Origin: a virus | Reading direction: 5' to 3' (one strand) | IMG/VR virus record: IMGVR_UViG_3300032731_000230 | Coordinates: 1 to 29,724 of that record | Length of the DNA stretch: 29,724 nucleotides | Part shown: one piece after another, positions 15,279-23,021 of the stretch | Position numbering within the stretch: position 1 is the first letter of the stretch | Layout: every line of letters begins with the position of its first letter | Made by a program: the position numbers and the translations under genes | The notes under the pieces: model-generated | Databases searched by the model: none | Told to the model about the DNA's origin: nothing | The model's input: the letters and a program-made list of their open reading frames with translations, nothing else

Positions 15279-17041
15279 ACTTGTGGTTGTGGTTTAACAG
15301 GGGCTTGAGCCGCCTGTGGTGTCGCTTGTGGCGACCCAGGAGCGGTTTGTGGAGCTTGTGGCGCTACAACTGGCATAGTAACATCAAGTTTACCAAAACC
15401 GCTTAAATTCAAAGCTTCTTGGAATAATGGATTATCTACAAGTGCAGGGTTTTGTCCTAGCGCGGTGATCAACGTACTGATAGTTTGTAGCTTTGTCTGC
15501 TTATCCACACGCTCACCTGTAAATTCAAACTCTACGTCCTCAAAATCGATATATTTTTCCGGTAAATCTAAGAATACGCTCTTTTGTGTTAAAAACCTTT
15601 CAACCAATAATTGCTCAACCAACTGAACTTCTTCTATAGTAGGTTTACGGCCTTCTTCTAAAATGAACTTCTTTACAGCGTCCCATGTCTTGTTTTTGGC
15701 AAACTCTACCGCTAACTCTTTTATTTCCTCTCTGTCAGTAATTTCTAATATCCGTTTCTTTGTAAGTTCTTTACTTAACGCCGGGGCAACCCAATCTTCA
15801 AATATCTCTTGATAGAATAATCCTAACTTCTCGCGGATATGGTCGAATAGTCTGGCCGCATTGCGCTCGAGCATTGCGCCAAGACTGAACGGAGTTCCGC
15901 TCATCATCTTTTCGCCGGTCATTACTTCTCTAGTATTTGCCAAATCTCTTAATAATTTATCTATTTCATTACTGATTTGTTGTTTCTCGCCCAGATTCCG
16001 CACGTTTAACGGAACTTCCTTGATCTCCTTCCGCACCCTAAGAATATCGCCATTCTCCAAGTCGGTCAAAATATTCCTAGCAAGTTTTTTATCTTCTGTT
16101 TGCAATAAAATAATACTACTTAATCTTAATGCCATTTTCATGTAATGCATCTCTTCATTCTTCAAGATTTGCAATTCCTCCAAATCCTCAACAACACTCG
16201 GGCTTAACCACCGACCCTCTACCCTATCACGATGACATTCTTTGAAATATTTATCAGTTACCGTATCTTTATGTAAAACTAAGCCGTCTTTCTTTTCCCA
16301 ATCTTTTTTGCTTGTATCAGGTACTACAATGAAAAATCTACCCCGGACATACTCCTCACTCTTGCCCTTTATCTCACTTTTCTTTACGTCATCAATATAT
16401 TCTCTAACATGGATGTATTGCGAACCACCACGCTTATCATTCTTTGAAAAATTATCAACATAGTTTTCTTTCCCTGATATCTGATAAGCCTCAATCGCCA
16501 TGTCAATAACTTTATCGTTCCATTTCCCTTTCATTTTTCGCAAGTCAGTTGGAGTCATCCATAGTTCCTGGATTGACCAGCATTGATTAAGATTATCAGC
16601 CGTTGGGTCATTCTTCAAATTTCTTAACTGTACCGGCGCGAATATTTTCTTATCATTAGTTTTTTTAGCAACTACACTTCCATAGATAGGAAGCTTATCA
16701 CTGAACTGATTGAATACCTGGCCTAACTTCTCTTTTTTAATAAGGTACTTCAAGGCTCTTCTTAAAATCCACGCCTTCGTCATTGCTGATCGGCGCATAG
16801 CCAAAACATTAATATCTTTTGTATCGATATCAATTTCTTTAGTTTCGTTCTTGCATGCAGGCTTTGTTATGTTGAAGAACCGCACATCCTCATCCGTGCC
16901 ATTAACAAATTTAGAAGCGTAATAAAGATGATTCTTCTTTACCCTATCCATTTGATTAAAATCATAACCCTCAACGATTGTAACGTCTTGATTAACAAAA
17001 TAATCATCGTAAGCTTGGATTCGTTTAAATACGCTTTCCAT
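15275..17041 (-). CDS. Portal protein
   Basis: 588 residues, the usual size for a P22/SU10-like portal. The middle has conserved portal-like features: DPTADNLNQCWSIQELWMT, a long helical stem and crown region (EDLEELQILKNEEMHYMKMA), and the loop GEKMMSGTPFSLGAMLERNA that matches the portal tunnel segment. The C-terminus is Pro/Gln/Ala rich (VAPQAPQTAPGSPQATPQA), probably flexible. Follows the large terminase, the standard position. Role: dodecameric DNA channel at one capsid vertex, docking site for terminase and adaptor. Confidence 0.85.
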   Translation of the reverse strand: MESVFKRIQAYDDYFVNQDVTIVEGYDFNQMDRVKKNHLYYASKFVNGTDEDVRFFNITKPACKNETKEIDIDTKDINVLAMRRSAMTKAWILRRALKYLIKKEKLGQVFNQFSDKLPIYGSVVAKKTNDKKIFAPVQLRNLKNDPTADNLNQCWSIQELWMTPTDLRKMKGKWNDKVIDMAIEAYQISGKENYVDNFSKNDKRGGSQYIHVREYIDDVKKSEIKGKSEEYVRGRFFIVVPDTSKKDWEKKDGLVLHKDTVTDKYFKECHRDRVEGRWLSPSVVEDLEELQILKNEEMHYMKMALRLSSIILLQTEDKKLARNILTDLENGDILRVRKEIKEVPLNVRNLGEKQQISNEIDKLLRDLANTREVMTGEKMMSGTPFSLGAMLERNAARLFDHIREKLGLFYQEIFEDWVAPALSKELTKKRILEITDREEIKELAVEFAKNKTWDAVKKFILEEGRKPTIEEVQLVEQLLVERFLTQKSVFLDLPEKYIDFEDVEFEFTGERVDKQTKLQTISTLITALGQNPALVDNPLFQEALNLSGFGKLDVTMPVVAPQAPQTAPGSPQATPQAAQAPVKPQPQV

Positions 17042-17044
17042 ATA

Positions 17045-17272
17045 TTATTTGAATTTACCTTTATTTCTTAATCTGTTTCTTTTGAAACCCACCATGGCTT
17101 GTTTTTCCTCTCGCATGGATTCTTTTATGTTTTCATCGATAGGGATTGATAATCCACCGTTAAGGATTTTTACCCTTCTCAATGCGCTTCTAGACCAAAC
17201 TTCACTATTAATATCAAATCCATGGTTCAAAACAAGCTGTAATTGTTGTCTGGCATGTTCTACTATCTCCAT
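17045..17272 (-). CDS. Small basic protein between terminase and portal
   Basis: 75 residues, starting MEIVEHARQQLQLVLNHGFD and ending in a basic stretch (GFKRNRLRNKGKFK). Helical, no known motif. Two bases separate it from the large terminase stop and three from the portal start, so it is in the packaging operon. Could be a DNA-packaging accessory protein. No family recognised. Confidence 0.65.
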   Translation of the reverse strand: MEIVEHARQQLQLVLNHGFDINSEVWSRSALRRVKILNGGLSIPIDENIKESMREEKQAMVGFKRNRLRNKGKFK

Positions 17273-17274
17273 AT

Positions 17275-18705
17275 TTATTTGAACCTTCCCATATTTCTAT
17301 TATTGTTCTCCTCTGCCTCAATAAGACTAGCCGGATCAAATATCTCTGTTGGTGGTGAAATATGTAAATGGAAACTTAAAGCGTCAATTAAATCTTTATA
17401 TTTACCGCGTGGGAATTGAATTAACTCGTTCTCAATATCTGTCATCCATGACCGGTGGTAAATCAAGCCCATTTTATACTGTGGGACAAGACCCTTTATC
17501 CGCTGATCTTTATCATGCTTATCAATAAATGTTTCAATGTTAAGATACTTTTTCTGCCGTTTCATTTCCTCTTCAAAGACATATTTCAATGCTTCTTGAT
17601 ATGCAACGCCCTCTATCCAAACCTTAATATCAGCATTCGGATACTTGCCCCTGAACTCATAATACATTTTAAAGGTCGCTTCTATCAGCTCATAAGGATC
17701 AAGCTTTCCCTTAACATAGTCTAGAATGTGCCAATTTGGCGAATATTCCTGTTTTGCAACGCCCAAAATCGCCGTATTACAGGCTTTTTTGCTCTTACTG
17801 ATAGCTGGATCAATCGTAATATCAATATCAAATTGATCAGGTAAATCCTCTTCTTCGAACTTTTTAAAATATTCTTTCTTAAATTCTTGTGTCGCAGCAC
17901 TGATCGGGTTCTGTTGCCATAAACATTCAAAGTCATACAGATCTAGTACGCGTAACCCCTCTAGTTCTTTGAGTGTTTTCTTGAAAGACCATAGAGCTTC
18001 ACCTTCTTTCCGGAACTCTTCATCTTCCACAGCAATGGCCGGGAAACTAATCACATCCCATTTCTCACCAGTTTCTAGCGCTTTTTCTTTTACTCGGCCA
18101 ACCAAATCATCTAAGTGCCACCTAGTCATAATAATTATTACCGCACCCATACCCTCAAGCCGTGTATTCACAACACTCGTGTACCAATTCCAGCATTTCT
18201 CCCGGATAACTTCAGATTCAGCTTCTTCTCTATCTTTTATTGGATCATCGATCAAGAAAATATTTGCGCCACGACCGGTTGTCGCTCCGCCACGCCCGAC
18301 AGAAGTATAACTTCCGCCTTTGTTTGTCTGCCATTTATCCTTTGACTTACTATCTTGTTTTAATCTTGTATCAAATATTGATTGATATTGAGCGTCGCTC
18401 ACAACATCTCGAGTCTTACCGCCAAAATCTTTTGCCAAATCGCCTGAATAAGAAGCGATAATAATCTCTTTATCCGGATTACGGCCTAAAAACCAAGACG
18501 GGAAATAAATACTCGCTAGCTGTGATTTTCCGTGCCGGGGAGGCATCTCAATGATCAAACGATTGATTTCGCCCCTTTCAACCTTCTCCAACGCTTCCGC
18601 TATCTTTCTATGATGCCAATTAACAATATAATTCTTATCGTAAGTTATGCAATAATCAATCAAATGCTTCCGGCTATTTTGTATGGCCAAGTCTTCAATT
18701 GACAT
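17275..18705 (-). CDS. terL: Terminase large subunit (ATPase and nuclease)
   Basis: 476 residues. Walker A is PPRHGKS (55-61), Walker B LIDD (151-154) with the coupling motif TRWH (194-197). The C-terminal RNase H-like nuclease starts ITIDPAIS (first Asp 299), has WIEG (Glu 365), and ends DLIDALSFHLH (Asp 441), giving the acidic metal-binding set. This is the Terminase_6 type. It cuts concatemeric DNA and pumps it through the portal. The gene overlaps the small subunit by 11 bases, and the small subunit ends in TGA across this ATG, so the two are translationally coupled. Confidence 0.95.
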   Translation of the reverse strand: MSIEDLAIQNSRKHLIDYCITYDKNYIVNWHHRKIAEALEKVERGEINRLIIEMPPRHGKSQLASIYFPSWFLGRNPDKEIIIASYSGDLAKDFGGKTRDVVSDAQYQSIFDTRLKQDSKSKDKWQTNKGGSYTSVGRGGATTGRGANIFLIDDPIKDREEAESEVIREKCWNWYTSVVNTRLEGMGAVIIIMTRWHLDDLVGRVKEKALETGEKWDVISFPAIAVEDEEFRKEGEALWSFKKTLKELEGLRVLDLYDFECLWQQNPISAATQEFKKEYFKKFEEEDLPDQFDIDITIDPAISKSKKACNTAILGVAKQEYSPNWHILDYVKGKLDPYELIEATFKMYYEFRGKYPNADIKVWIEGVAYQEALKYVFEEEMKRQKKYLNIETFIDKHDKDQRIKGLVPQYKMGLIYHRSWMTDIENELIQFPRGKYKDLIDALSFHLHISPPTEIFDPASLIEAEENNNRNMGRFK

Positions 18706-19102
18706 TTTTCTGGCGGTTAGTTTCCTCTTCTGCTATTCGCGCTCTCTGTTCAGATGTAAGCAATACACCTCCAACCCTTTCAGTATCTTCACCACTTAAT
18801 AACTGATGACTTTTAGTAAGGGAGTCGTTTATGTAAGCTAAGTCCCGGGCCGCACTATCCTTCAATTTCTTTTGAGTCATTGCGGTTAAAGCCCATCTTC
18901 GTCTATCGTCTATCAATTTCAATAGTTTATCTGTATGTTCCTTAATAGCCTTACCAGCCATTGCCTTTTGTGGTGTTTCTGACATTGATTTAGAGTATCC
19001 GGCTTTAAGCAATAACTCTCCTTTTGTCTTACATTTCTTATTTCCTACATTTTCGGATAATAGCTTTTTTAACCTTTTTTGTTTTTCGGTTGCCCTTTTC
19101 AT
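18695..19102 (-). CDS. terS: Terminase small subunit
   Basis: 135 residues. The N-terminal KGELLLKAGYSKSMSETPQKA is the helix-turn-helix pattern of small terminases (AGYS...A), followed by helical oligomerisation segments (IKEHTDKLLKLIDDRRRWAL) and a charged tail that would contact the large subunit. Overlaps terL by 11 bases. Role: recognises the packaging start site in phage DNA. Size and motif are typical. Confidence 0.85.
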   Translation of the reverse strand: MKRATEKQKRLKKLLSENVGNKKCKTKGELLLKAGYSKSMSETPQKAMAGKAIKEHTDKLLKLIDDRRRWALTAMTQKKLKDSAARDLAYINDSLTKSHQLLSGEDTERVGGVLLTSEQRARIAEEETNRQKNVN

Positions 19103-19142
19103 ATGTAGTCATTTTTTAATCTTTTGTGATTTATTAAAACTT

Positions 19143-19349
19143 TTAGTTATCTTGTAGAAATTCATTTACCGTTGACTCGAGCGATTTCAAGAAATTAACA
19201 TATTCCTTGTGCTGTTTCTCTTTCATTTTCGATCCGTAGCTGTAAGTTGATAACCGGCCTTGCGTTTTTTCCCCCATTCTCTGTTTATCATAGACATACA
19301 ACATCACATAGCCTGCATCGTTTCTTTTTAACTCAATTCCAATATTCAT
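19143..19349 (-). CDS. Small hypothetical protein, first gene of the late operon
   Basis: 68 residues, starting MNIGIELKRNDAGYVMLYVY, mixed alpha/beta, with a C-terminal helix (EYVNFLKSLESTVNEFLQ). It is the first gene after the strong promoter at 19453-19481, and its ATG is preceded within 10 bases by a terminator-like hairpin and U-run. Not recognised. Confidence 0.65.
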   Translation of the reverse strand: MNIGIELKRNDAGYVMLYVYDKQRMGEKTQGRLSTYSYGSKMKEKQHKEYVNFLKSLESTVNEFLQDN

Positions 19350-19354
19350 AAAAC

Positions 19355-19376
19355 AAAAAAAGCAAATTAATGCTTT
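19355..19376 (-). terminator. Terminator-like leader hairpin abutting the first late gene
   Basis: On the minus strand AAAGCA and TGCTTT pair over 6 bp around TTAATT, with the U-run TTTTTTT reaching to within 6 bases of the ATG at 19349. It sits inside the leader of the transcript from 19453-19481. The stem is short and AU-rich, so termination would be partial and suited to attenuation or antitermination control. Confidence 0.4.
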
Positions 19377-19452
19377 AGTTTCTTCCCAACGAATTTATAG
19401 AAGATTGTGGAAACATATAAATAAAAATTAGTTCGAAGTGTTTTCTACTTCT

Positions 19453-19481
19453 GTTATATAACATTTTTTAGCAATCGTCAA
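19453..19481 (-). promoter_or_regulatory. Strong sigma70-type promoter of the late/packaging operon
   Basis: TTGACG (19476-19481), exactly 17 bases, TATAAC (19453-19458) on the minus strand, each 5 of 6 to consensus, preceded by an AT-rich stretch. Transcription would begin near 19446 and run into the terminase genes through a roughly 95-base leader. The only long gene-free gap in this part of the map surrounds it. Confidence 0.7.
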
Positions 19482-19509
19482 TAAAAAGTGTAATACAATA
19501 TTATAAAAC

Positions 19510-19529
19510 CGTGGACAAACTGTGGGTAA
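19510..19529. promoter_or_regulatory. Pair of DnaA-box-like sequences
   Basis: TTACCCACA (minus strand, 19521-19529) differs from the DnaA box TTATCCACA at one base. TTGTCCACG (19510-19518) follows in the same orientation with two mismatches, 11 bases away. AT-rich DNA lies beside them. Could be a replication origin element or host DnaA acting on the promoter 30 bases further on. Two weak sites are not proof. Confidence 0.35.
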
Positions 19530-19817
19530 CTATAATTTCAATACTATATCAACAATTTTAAATACTTCCATTGTTGATCTTAATCTCAACTTTAGAGAGT
19601 CTATATTCAACTCTGTGATTTCTATATTTTTCTTCACTGCTGCCAATTCGTTAATTCTTACAGAATCAAGAGATTGTCCTGTTAATTCAAGTTGAACTTT
19701 CTTCTTGTTGTAATATATCCACTCACTTTGCTGTTGCGCTAATTTAATTAAGTTCTTTTTCCTCTCGTCATGAAGAGCTTCTTCAAAGTCCTTCTTGTTT
19801 TGTTCTTTGATAGTCAT
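19530..19817 (-). CDS. Coiled-coil hypothetical protein
   Basis: 95 residues from ATG at 19817 (MTIKEQNKKDFEEALHDERK). The frame extends upstream without an ATG that avoids the neighbouring 42-residue gene, so this start is preferred. Almost wholly helical, with heptads (VKKNIEITELNIDSLKLRLR). Last gene before the DnaA-like boxes and late promoter. No family recognised. Confidence 0.6.
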   Translation of the reverse strand: MTIKEQNKKDFEEALHDERKKNLIKLAQQQSEWIYYNKKKVQLELTGQSLDSVRINELAAVKKNIEITELNIDSLKLRLRSTMEVFKIVDIVLKL

Positions 19818-19821
19818 AGTT

Positions 19822-19950
19822 TTATTTATTTTTAATCTTTTTAGCTTTCTTTTTCTTGGTACAAAAAATACGTTTATAGTTCTTATCGTATAATTCCCTG
19901 CTCTTCTTTGTTTCAATGGGGTTGCGTTTCACACCACCGAAATCTGTCAT
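19822..19950 (-). CDS. Small very basic protein (42 residues)
   Basis: ATG at 19950, TAA at 19822. MTDFGGVKRNPIETKKSREL at the N-terminus, then a run of Lys (FCTKKKKAKKIKNK). Fills the gap between the HNH gene and the coiled-coil gene with 4 bases to the next start. Probably nucleic-acid binding if expressed. No family recognised. Confidence 0.5.
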   Translation of the reverse strand: MTDFGGVKRNPIETKKSRELYDKNYKRIFCTKKKKAKKIKNK

Positions 19951-19963
19951 AGGTTTTTATTTA

Positions 19964-20323
19964 TTATTTATTTAATTTGCTTTCAAAAAAACCAATTATA
20001 TCCTTGTAATATCCTATGTTTATTTTGGATATTTTGTATTTACTCAATTGTAAATATTGAAACCACTTCGCGCCTCTAAGTAAAACTATCCGGCCAATAA
20101 AATCAGAAGCACGACTGGAATGGAATCCCAGATGACAACCGGTACATACTGGAATCATGTTTTTTTCCTCATATCGCAGAGCAGAACTTGCGGCCTTTGT
20201 AACAAAGTGATGACCGCAAGTTGCAACATTAAGACATAATTCACATTGACTGTTTTTAGAAATAAACCATTGCTGAAATAATTTATCTGCCTTCTTCCTA
20301 TAATAAGCAATTTTTTTTGCCAT
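19964..20323 (-). CDS. NinG/Rap-like HNH protein
   Basis: 119 residues. KKADKLFQQWF at residues 10-20 matches the start of the lambda NinG (Rap) family. Cys27-x2-Cys30 and Cys60-x2-Cys63 form the zinc site; Cys36-Gly-His-His39, Asn55 and His64/His68 provide HNH-type catalytic and structural residues. In lambda, Rap is a Holliday-junction endonuclease acting in recombination. A NinB-like gene at 29118-29513 supports a nin-type set. It lies 2 bases after a membrane protein gene, near the late promoter. Confidence 0.75.
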   Translation of the reverse strand: MAKKIAYYRKKADKLFQQWFISKNSQCELCLNVATCGHHFVTKAASSALRYEEKNMIPVCTGCHLGFHSSRASDFIGRIVLLRGAKWFQYLQLSKYKISKINIGYYKDIIGFFESKLNK

Positions 20324-20325
20324 AA

Positions 20326-20889
20326 TTACTCCTCTGTATTAACTACTGGATCAGGGGTTATTTCTGGTTGAGGTACTGGCGAGGAAATTGAACTTTCCAA
20401 AATCAAAACAATTTCTTCCTTGCTTTGATCTTCATTAATCGAGGTTACATTAACTTTCCCATCTTGTTTCGCCTTGACGACTATTCCCCTCCAAATAGCA
20501 TTGCTGATTTGATTACTTGTTTCAGTCACAAAACCTTGTAAAATCTCTTTTTTTGTTTTACCTTCAACCTCTAAAGTAAATTCATTGAAACCATTTTCTT
20601 TGGCGATCAAAGCAAAATCAGTCACCACTTCTTTGACCAATTGTTCTTTTTGTTTTTCACGATTGTCCTTCATTTTATTATTCACTACATTTCCAATAGA
20701 GAATAAAAGTGTAACCATACAAACTAACGCAATAGAAAACATAACTTTCATTGAAGTATCATTTTGCACTTTTTCAATGAATGTTTCTTTTGGTAGTTCT
20801 CTCTGCTCGCTTGTTGGCTTTGGATCAATTAATGAATCGCCTGTTGGCTCTTTTGGTTCTAGGGCTGGACCTGTTGATTTTTCTTCCAT
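20326..20889 (-). CDS. Membrane-anchored hypothetical protein
   Basis: 187 residues. Cytoplasmic-looking Pro/Glu-rich start (EPKEPTGDSLIDPKP), one membrane helix at about residues 48-66 (VMFSIALVCMVTLLFSIGNV), then a soluble domain with mixed strands and helices (NEFTLEVEGKTKKEILQGF, RGIVVKAKQDGKVNVTSI) and a Pro-rich acidic tail. No enzyme motif. The function is unknown. Exclusion or envelope roles are common for such phage proteins. Confidence 0.65.
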   Translation of the reverse strand: MEEKSTGPALEPKEPTGDSLIDPKPTSEQRELPKETFIEKVQNDTSMKVMFSIALVCMVTLLFSIGNVVNNKMKDNREKQKEQLVKEVVTDFALIAKENGFNEFTLEVEGKTKKEILQGFVTETSNQISNAIWRGIVVKAKQDGKVNVTSINEDQSKEEIVLILESSISSPVPQPEITPDPVVNTEE

Positions 20890-20907
20890 AAGATTTTTTT
20901 AAATTAA

Positions 20908-21078
20908 TTAAGTAAACATTATTGCGAGATTAAATATTGTTTCAATAAGTAAAATAGTTCCCAATATTTGAAGAAGGAAATGGTTTTCTTTTTCCATTAA
21001 TAGGATTGCAATCAAACTATGCAAAAGTAATGAAATGTAAGACCAAGAAACACCCAAAAGATTCATGATAAAATCCAT
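20908..21078 (-). CDS. Small two-helix membrane protein (56 residues)
   Basis: ATG at 21078, TAA at 20908-20910. Two hydrophobic helices (LLGVSWSYISLLLHSLIAIL and LLQILGTILLIETIFNLAIM) joined by a charged loop (MEKENH). Tightly set between two other membrane protein genes, 18 bases before the 187-residue gene. Function unknown. Confidence 0.55.
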   Translation of the reverse strand: MDFIMNLLGVSWSYISLLLHSLIAILLMEKENHFLLQILGTILLIETIFNLAIMFT

Positions 21079-21092
21079 ATAAATATATTTTA

Positions 21093-21305
21093 TTATTCAA
21101 CGTAACAACTTTTAATTTTCTTATAGCAAATTTCTAACTTTGTTTTGTCATTTTCGTTCAAATAATATTGAACTTCACAGTTCCATCTTCCTTTAATACA
21201 TCTTTCTTTTTGTATTTTGTAATATGATCCAGCAGATACCATGATAAAAATAGCTACAATTCCAAGCACTAATCCTGACATGTTACTTTCATTTTCTTCT
21301 TCCAT
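21093..21305 (-). CDS. Small single-pass membrane protein with Cys-containing tail
   Basis: 70 residues from ATG at 21305 (MEEENESNMSGLVLGIVAIF). The frame extends further upstream, but this start avoids overlap with the methyltransferase-like gene. One membrane helix (GLVLGIVAIFIMVSAGS), then a tail with four Cys (RCIKGRWNC, ICYKKIKSCYVE) that could form disulphides if outside the membrane. No family recognised. Confidence 0.55.
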   Translation of the reverse strand: MEEENESNMSGLVLGIVAIFIMVSAGSYYKIQKERCIKGRWNCEVQYYLNENDKTKLEICYKKIKSCYVE

Positions 21306-21309
21306 ATAT

Positions 21310-21936
21310 TTAACTGTTAAGACTTTTTGATATATTCTCTGGCGCATTATTTAGATAGAAGCAAATTAAACTATCTTGTATATGGTAAATTGTATGTTGC
21401 ATGGAAATTTCGTCAATAAATTCTTTGACTTTTGGGATAGTTGGATAATCATGCCAAACTATACAAGAAAAATTATCTGAAAGCATCTTGAAAGCGTTTT
21501 CTGTATCAGCTCTTATTGTCTTGTCATCACGACCACCATCAACTAAAACTATATCCATTTTCCCATAAAACATAGAGTAATCAAAATTTACTGAATCAGC
21601 AATATAATTATGGATGCGTGTTTCGTAGTTTGTATTTGAATAAACTTGTTTAAATTTTTCAATATCAATACTATAAAATTCAAGTTCCGGAAAGTTCATT
21701 GCTAGATTTAACAAAGTTACTCCATAATCTGTTCCAAACTCAAAAAAATTATTTGGTTTTATCATTTTAGTTAAAGCGATCAGAATAAAATCATCAATTG
21801 TTCTTTGTCCGTGCGCAGATTCGATGCCGTTGATATTAGTTGCTTTAGGTGAATAAAGCAATCTAACTGTGTTGCCGGGACTGATTTCACGATTTGTTAG
21901 ATTAAATAAATTTCTGGGAGTAGTACTAATTAACAT
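21310..21936 (-). CDS. Methyltransf_24-like SAM-dependent methyltransferase
   Basis: 208 residues with a class I methyltransferase fold: FFEFGTDYGVTLLNLA (64-79) is the SAM-binding glycine loop, FYSIDIEK the acidic end of strand 2, and DIVLVDGGRDD with CIVWHDYPT and VKEFIDEI match the Methyltransf_24 family often found in small-molecule or sugar modification. No DNA-methyltransferase motif (DPPY or PCQ) is present, so a glycan or metabolite substrate is more likely, perhaps modifying host surface sugars. Neighbours are membrane proteins. Confidence 0.7.
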   Translation of the reverse strand: MLISTTPRNLFNLTNREISPGNTVRLLYSPKATNINGIESAHGQRTIDDFILIALTKMIKPNNFFEFGTDYGVTLLNLAMNFPELEFYSIDIEKFKQVYSNTNYETRIHNYIADSVNFDYSMFYGKMDIVLVDGGRDDKTIRADTENAFKMLSDNFSCIVWHDYPTIPKVKEFIDEISMQHTIYHIQDSLICFYLNNAPENISKSLNS

Positions 21937-21953
21937 ACTGTTTTAAAATTATA

Positions 21954-21974
21954 AATTAATTATTTTAATTAATT
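21954..21974 (-). repeat. Perfect AT-only inverted repeat
   Basis: AATTAATTA, AAA, TAATTAATT on the minus strand: 9 bp perfect, at the stop of the 38-residue gene. Tail TTATAATTTT. May act as a weak terminator or be chance in AT-rich DNA. Confidence 0.3.
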
Positions 21975-22085
21975 CTCATGGTGAAGAGCGAAAAAGCCTG
22001 CGTAGACCTTCCAACGCCCTGTCCGCTTTGTAGTTCTTTTGAATTGTAATTTGTTCTTCTCTGGATTCTTGTTTGGTTTGCCCAT
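21969..22085 (-). CDS. Small basic protein with WKVYAGFFALHHE motif
   Basis: 38 residues, ATG at 22085, TAA at 21969. Basic N-terminus (MGKPNKNPEKNKLQFKRTTK) then RWKVYAGFFALHHEN. The last 13 residues before the stop closely match WRVYAGSFALFHE encoded at 23363-23494, with about 85% DNA identity over 40 bases and mainly synonymous or conservative changes. The paired motif supports translation in this frame. Function unknown. Confidence 0.5.
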   Translation of the reverse strand: MGKPNKNPEKNKLQFKRTTKRTGRWKVYAGFFALHHEN

Positions 22086-22097
22086 GTGTTTAACTGT

Positions 22098-22631
22098 TTA
22101 TTTGGTTAGTTTATTAGGCATATCCTCTAACGCTATCTGGCATAACGCATAGTTAGGACATGCTGGATTAGCACAGACATGGCTCTCTTTTATTGTTTGC
22201 ATATCCTTCATGCATTGGTTACAGGTGTCTTTACTTCCACTTGCGAGGACCGCCGACGGGCGATTGTCAAACCAGTCGTTGCCGAGCCAATGATAGTCCC
22301 AGTCCCACTGCGAGCCATCGTAGTATAAGTATAGTACACGTCGAGTACCATTAGGCGACCGCAGGATTGTTCCAAAAAAAGAAATATATTTACCTTTCCA
22401 TTCTTCAGGAATATGTTTAGGATTATCTAGTAAATACTTTAATACTGCCGAGTTTAACGGCTTTTTATCTTTTAGTTCTTTTAACAAATCTTCGCCTTTG
22501 ATATAATTATCACTTTCTTGCTTTTTTGACAAATACAATTCAATATCTTTAACATCAACTTCACCACAATCTTCGTGGCTCTCTAATTTGTATCCGTCTG
22601 GTACCCACGGTTTTTTTGTGTCTAGTTTCAT
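22098..22631 (-). CDS. Hypothetical protein with DGR-like hypervariable segment and Cys cluster
   Basis: 177 residues. The segment KGKYISFFGTILRSPNG to WFDNRPSAVLAS (about 80-130) is Trp/Asp/Tyr/Asn rich. From Tyr-Tyr-Asp-Gly onward most codons are NNC or NNT between TGG codons (TAC TAC GAT GGC, GAC, GAC TAT CAT, CTC GGC AAC GAC, TTT GAC AAT CGC), the mark left by adenine mutagenesis of AAY codons in diversity-generating retroelements. Local GC is higher than in flanking DNA. The C-terminus has CNQC, CANPAC and C, a likely zinc site. No reverse transcriptase or template repeat is in the window. The role may be variable ligand binding. Confidence 0.6.
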   Translation of the reverse strand: MKLDTKKPWVPDGYKLESHEDCGEVDVKDIELYLSKKQESDNYIKGEDLLKELKDKKPLNSAVLKYLLDNPKHIPEEWKGKYISFFGTILRSPNGTRRVLYLYYDGSQWDWDYHWLGNDWFDNRPSAVLASGSKDTCNQCMKDMQTIKESHVCANPACPNYALCQIALEDMPNKLTK

Positions 22632-22651
22632 AAGTTTGTTTATTTTAGTTT
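22629..22651 (-). repeat. Cassette junction repeat (variant)
   Basis: Minus strand CTAAAATAAACAAACTTATG, the last three bases being the start codon of the 177-residue gene. One base from the copies at 24767 and 25073. No Shine-Dalgarno. Confidence 0.5.
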
Positions 22652-22857
22652 TTCATTAATCTTTTTATAACCCTCTTCTGTTTCCTTGTCGGTATAGCTC
22701 CCTCTAATTTCGGTTTAGCTGTTCCATATTTACCAAAACAAACAATACCATATGGTGTCCCTAGAACTTCGTATTTTAGCTTTCTTAGATTATTATTAAG
22801 GTTTTCGTACTTCTCTTCTAAAATGTACAACCTCTCTTGTAGTTCTTTTTTTCTCAT
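22645..22857 (-). CDS. Small coiled-coil protein
   Basis: 70 residues. N-terminal heptads (ELQERLYILEEKYENLNNNL) then a short compact part (GTPYGIVCFGKYGTAKPKLE) and a basic tail (RKQKRVIKRLMKN). Its start lies in the conserved cassette junction. Not recognised. The basic tail suggests nucleic-acid contact. Confidence 0.6.
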   Translation of the reverse strand: MRKKELQERLYILEEKYENLNNNLRKLKYEVLGTPYGIVCFGKYGTAKPKLEGAIPTRKQKRVIKRLMKN

Positions 22858-22875
22858 AAGTTTATTTGGTTAGTT
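22855..22875 (-). repeat. Cassette junction repeat copy
   Basis: Minus strand ACTAACCAAATAAACTTATG. It carries the L-T-K stop of the preceding gene and, at its 3' end, the ATG of the 70-residue gene. Identical copy at 23288-23308. Confidence 0.6.
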
Positions 22876-23020
22876 CTTCGTTAATTATATCAACAATATC
22901 TTTTGACCAATTTTTTAATGAAGCAACGTATATACGAATAACATCTCCCTCTTGATTATTAGCCAATGTACTCATTTCTGACGCTAATATACCTAACCTA
23001 ATTTTATTTTTTTCTTGCAT
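22862..23020 (-). CDS. Small helical protein (52 residues)
   Basis: ATG at 23020, TAA at 22862. Starts MQEKNKIRLGILASEMSTLA and ends IVDIINEELTK. The AAGGAG inside the preceding gene end lies 13 bases upstream of this ATG, which is long for a Shine-Dalgarno. Sits in a run of small cassette genes. Function unknown. Confidence 0.5.
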   Translation of the reverse strand: MQEKNKIRLGILASEMSTLANNQEGDVIRIYVASLKNWSKDIVDIINEELTK

Positions 23021-23021
23021 A

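Noticed and set aside
18695-18705. Recoded genetic code with TGA as an amino acid
   Set aside because: TGA ends the small terminase exactly at the large terminase start, and the 46-residue gene ends in TGA in an ATGA overlap.
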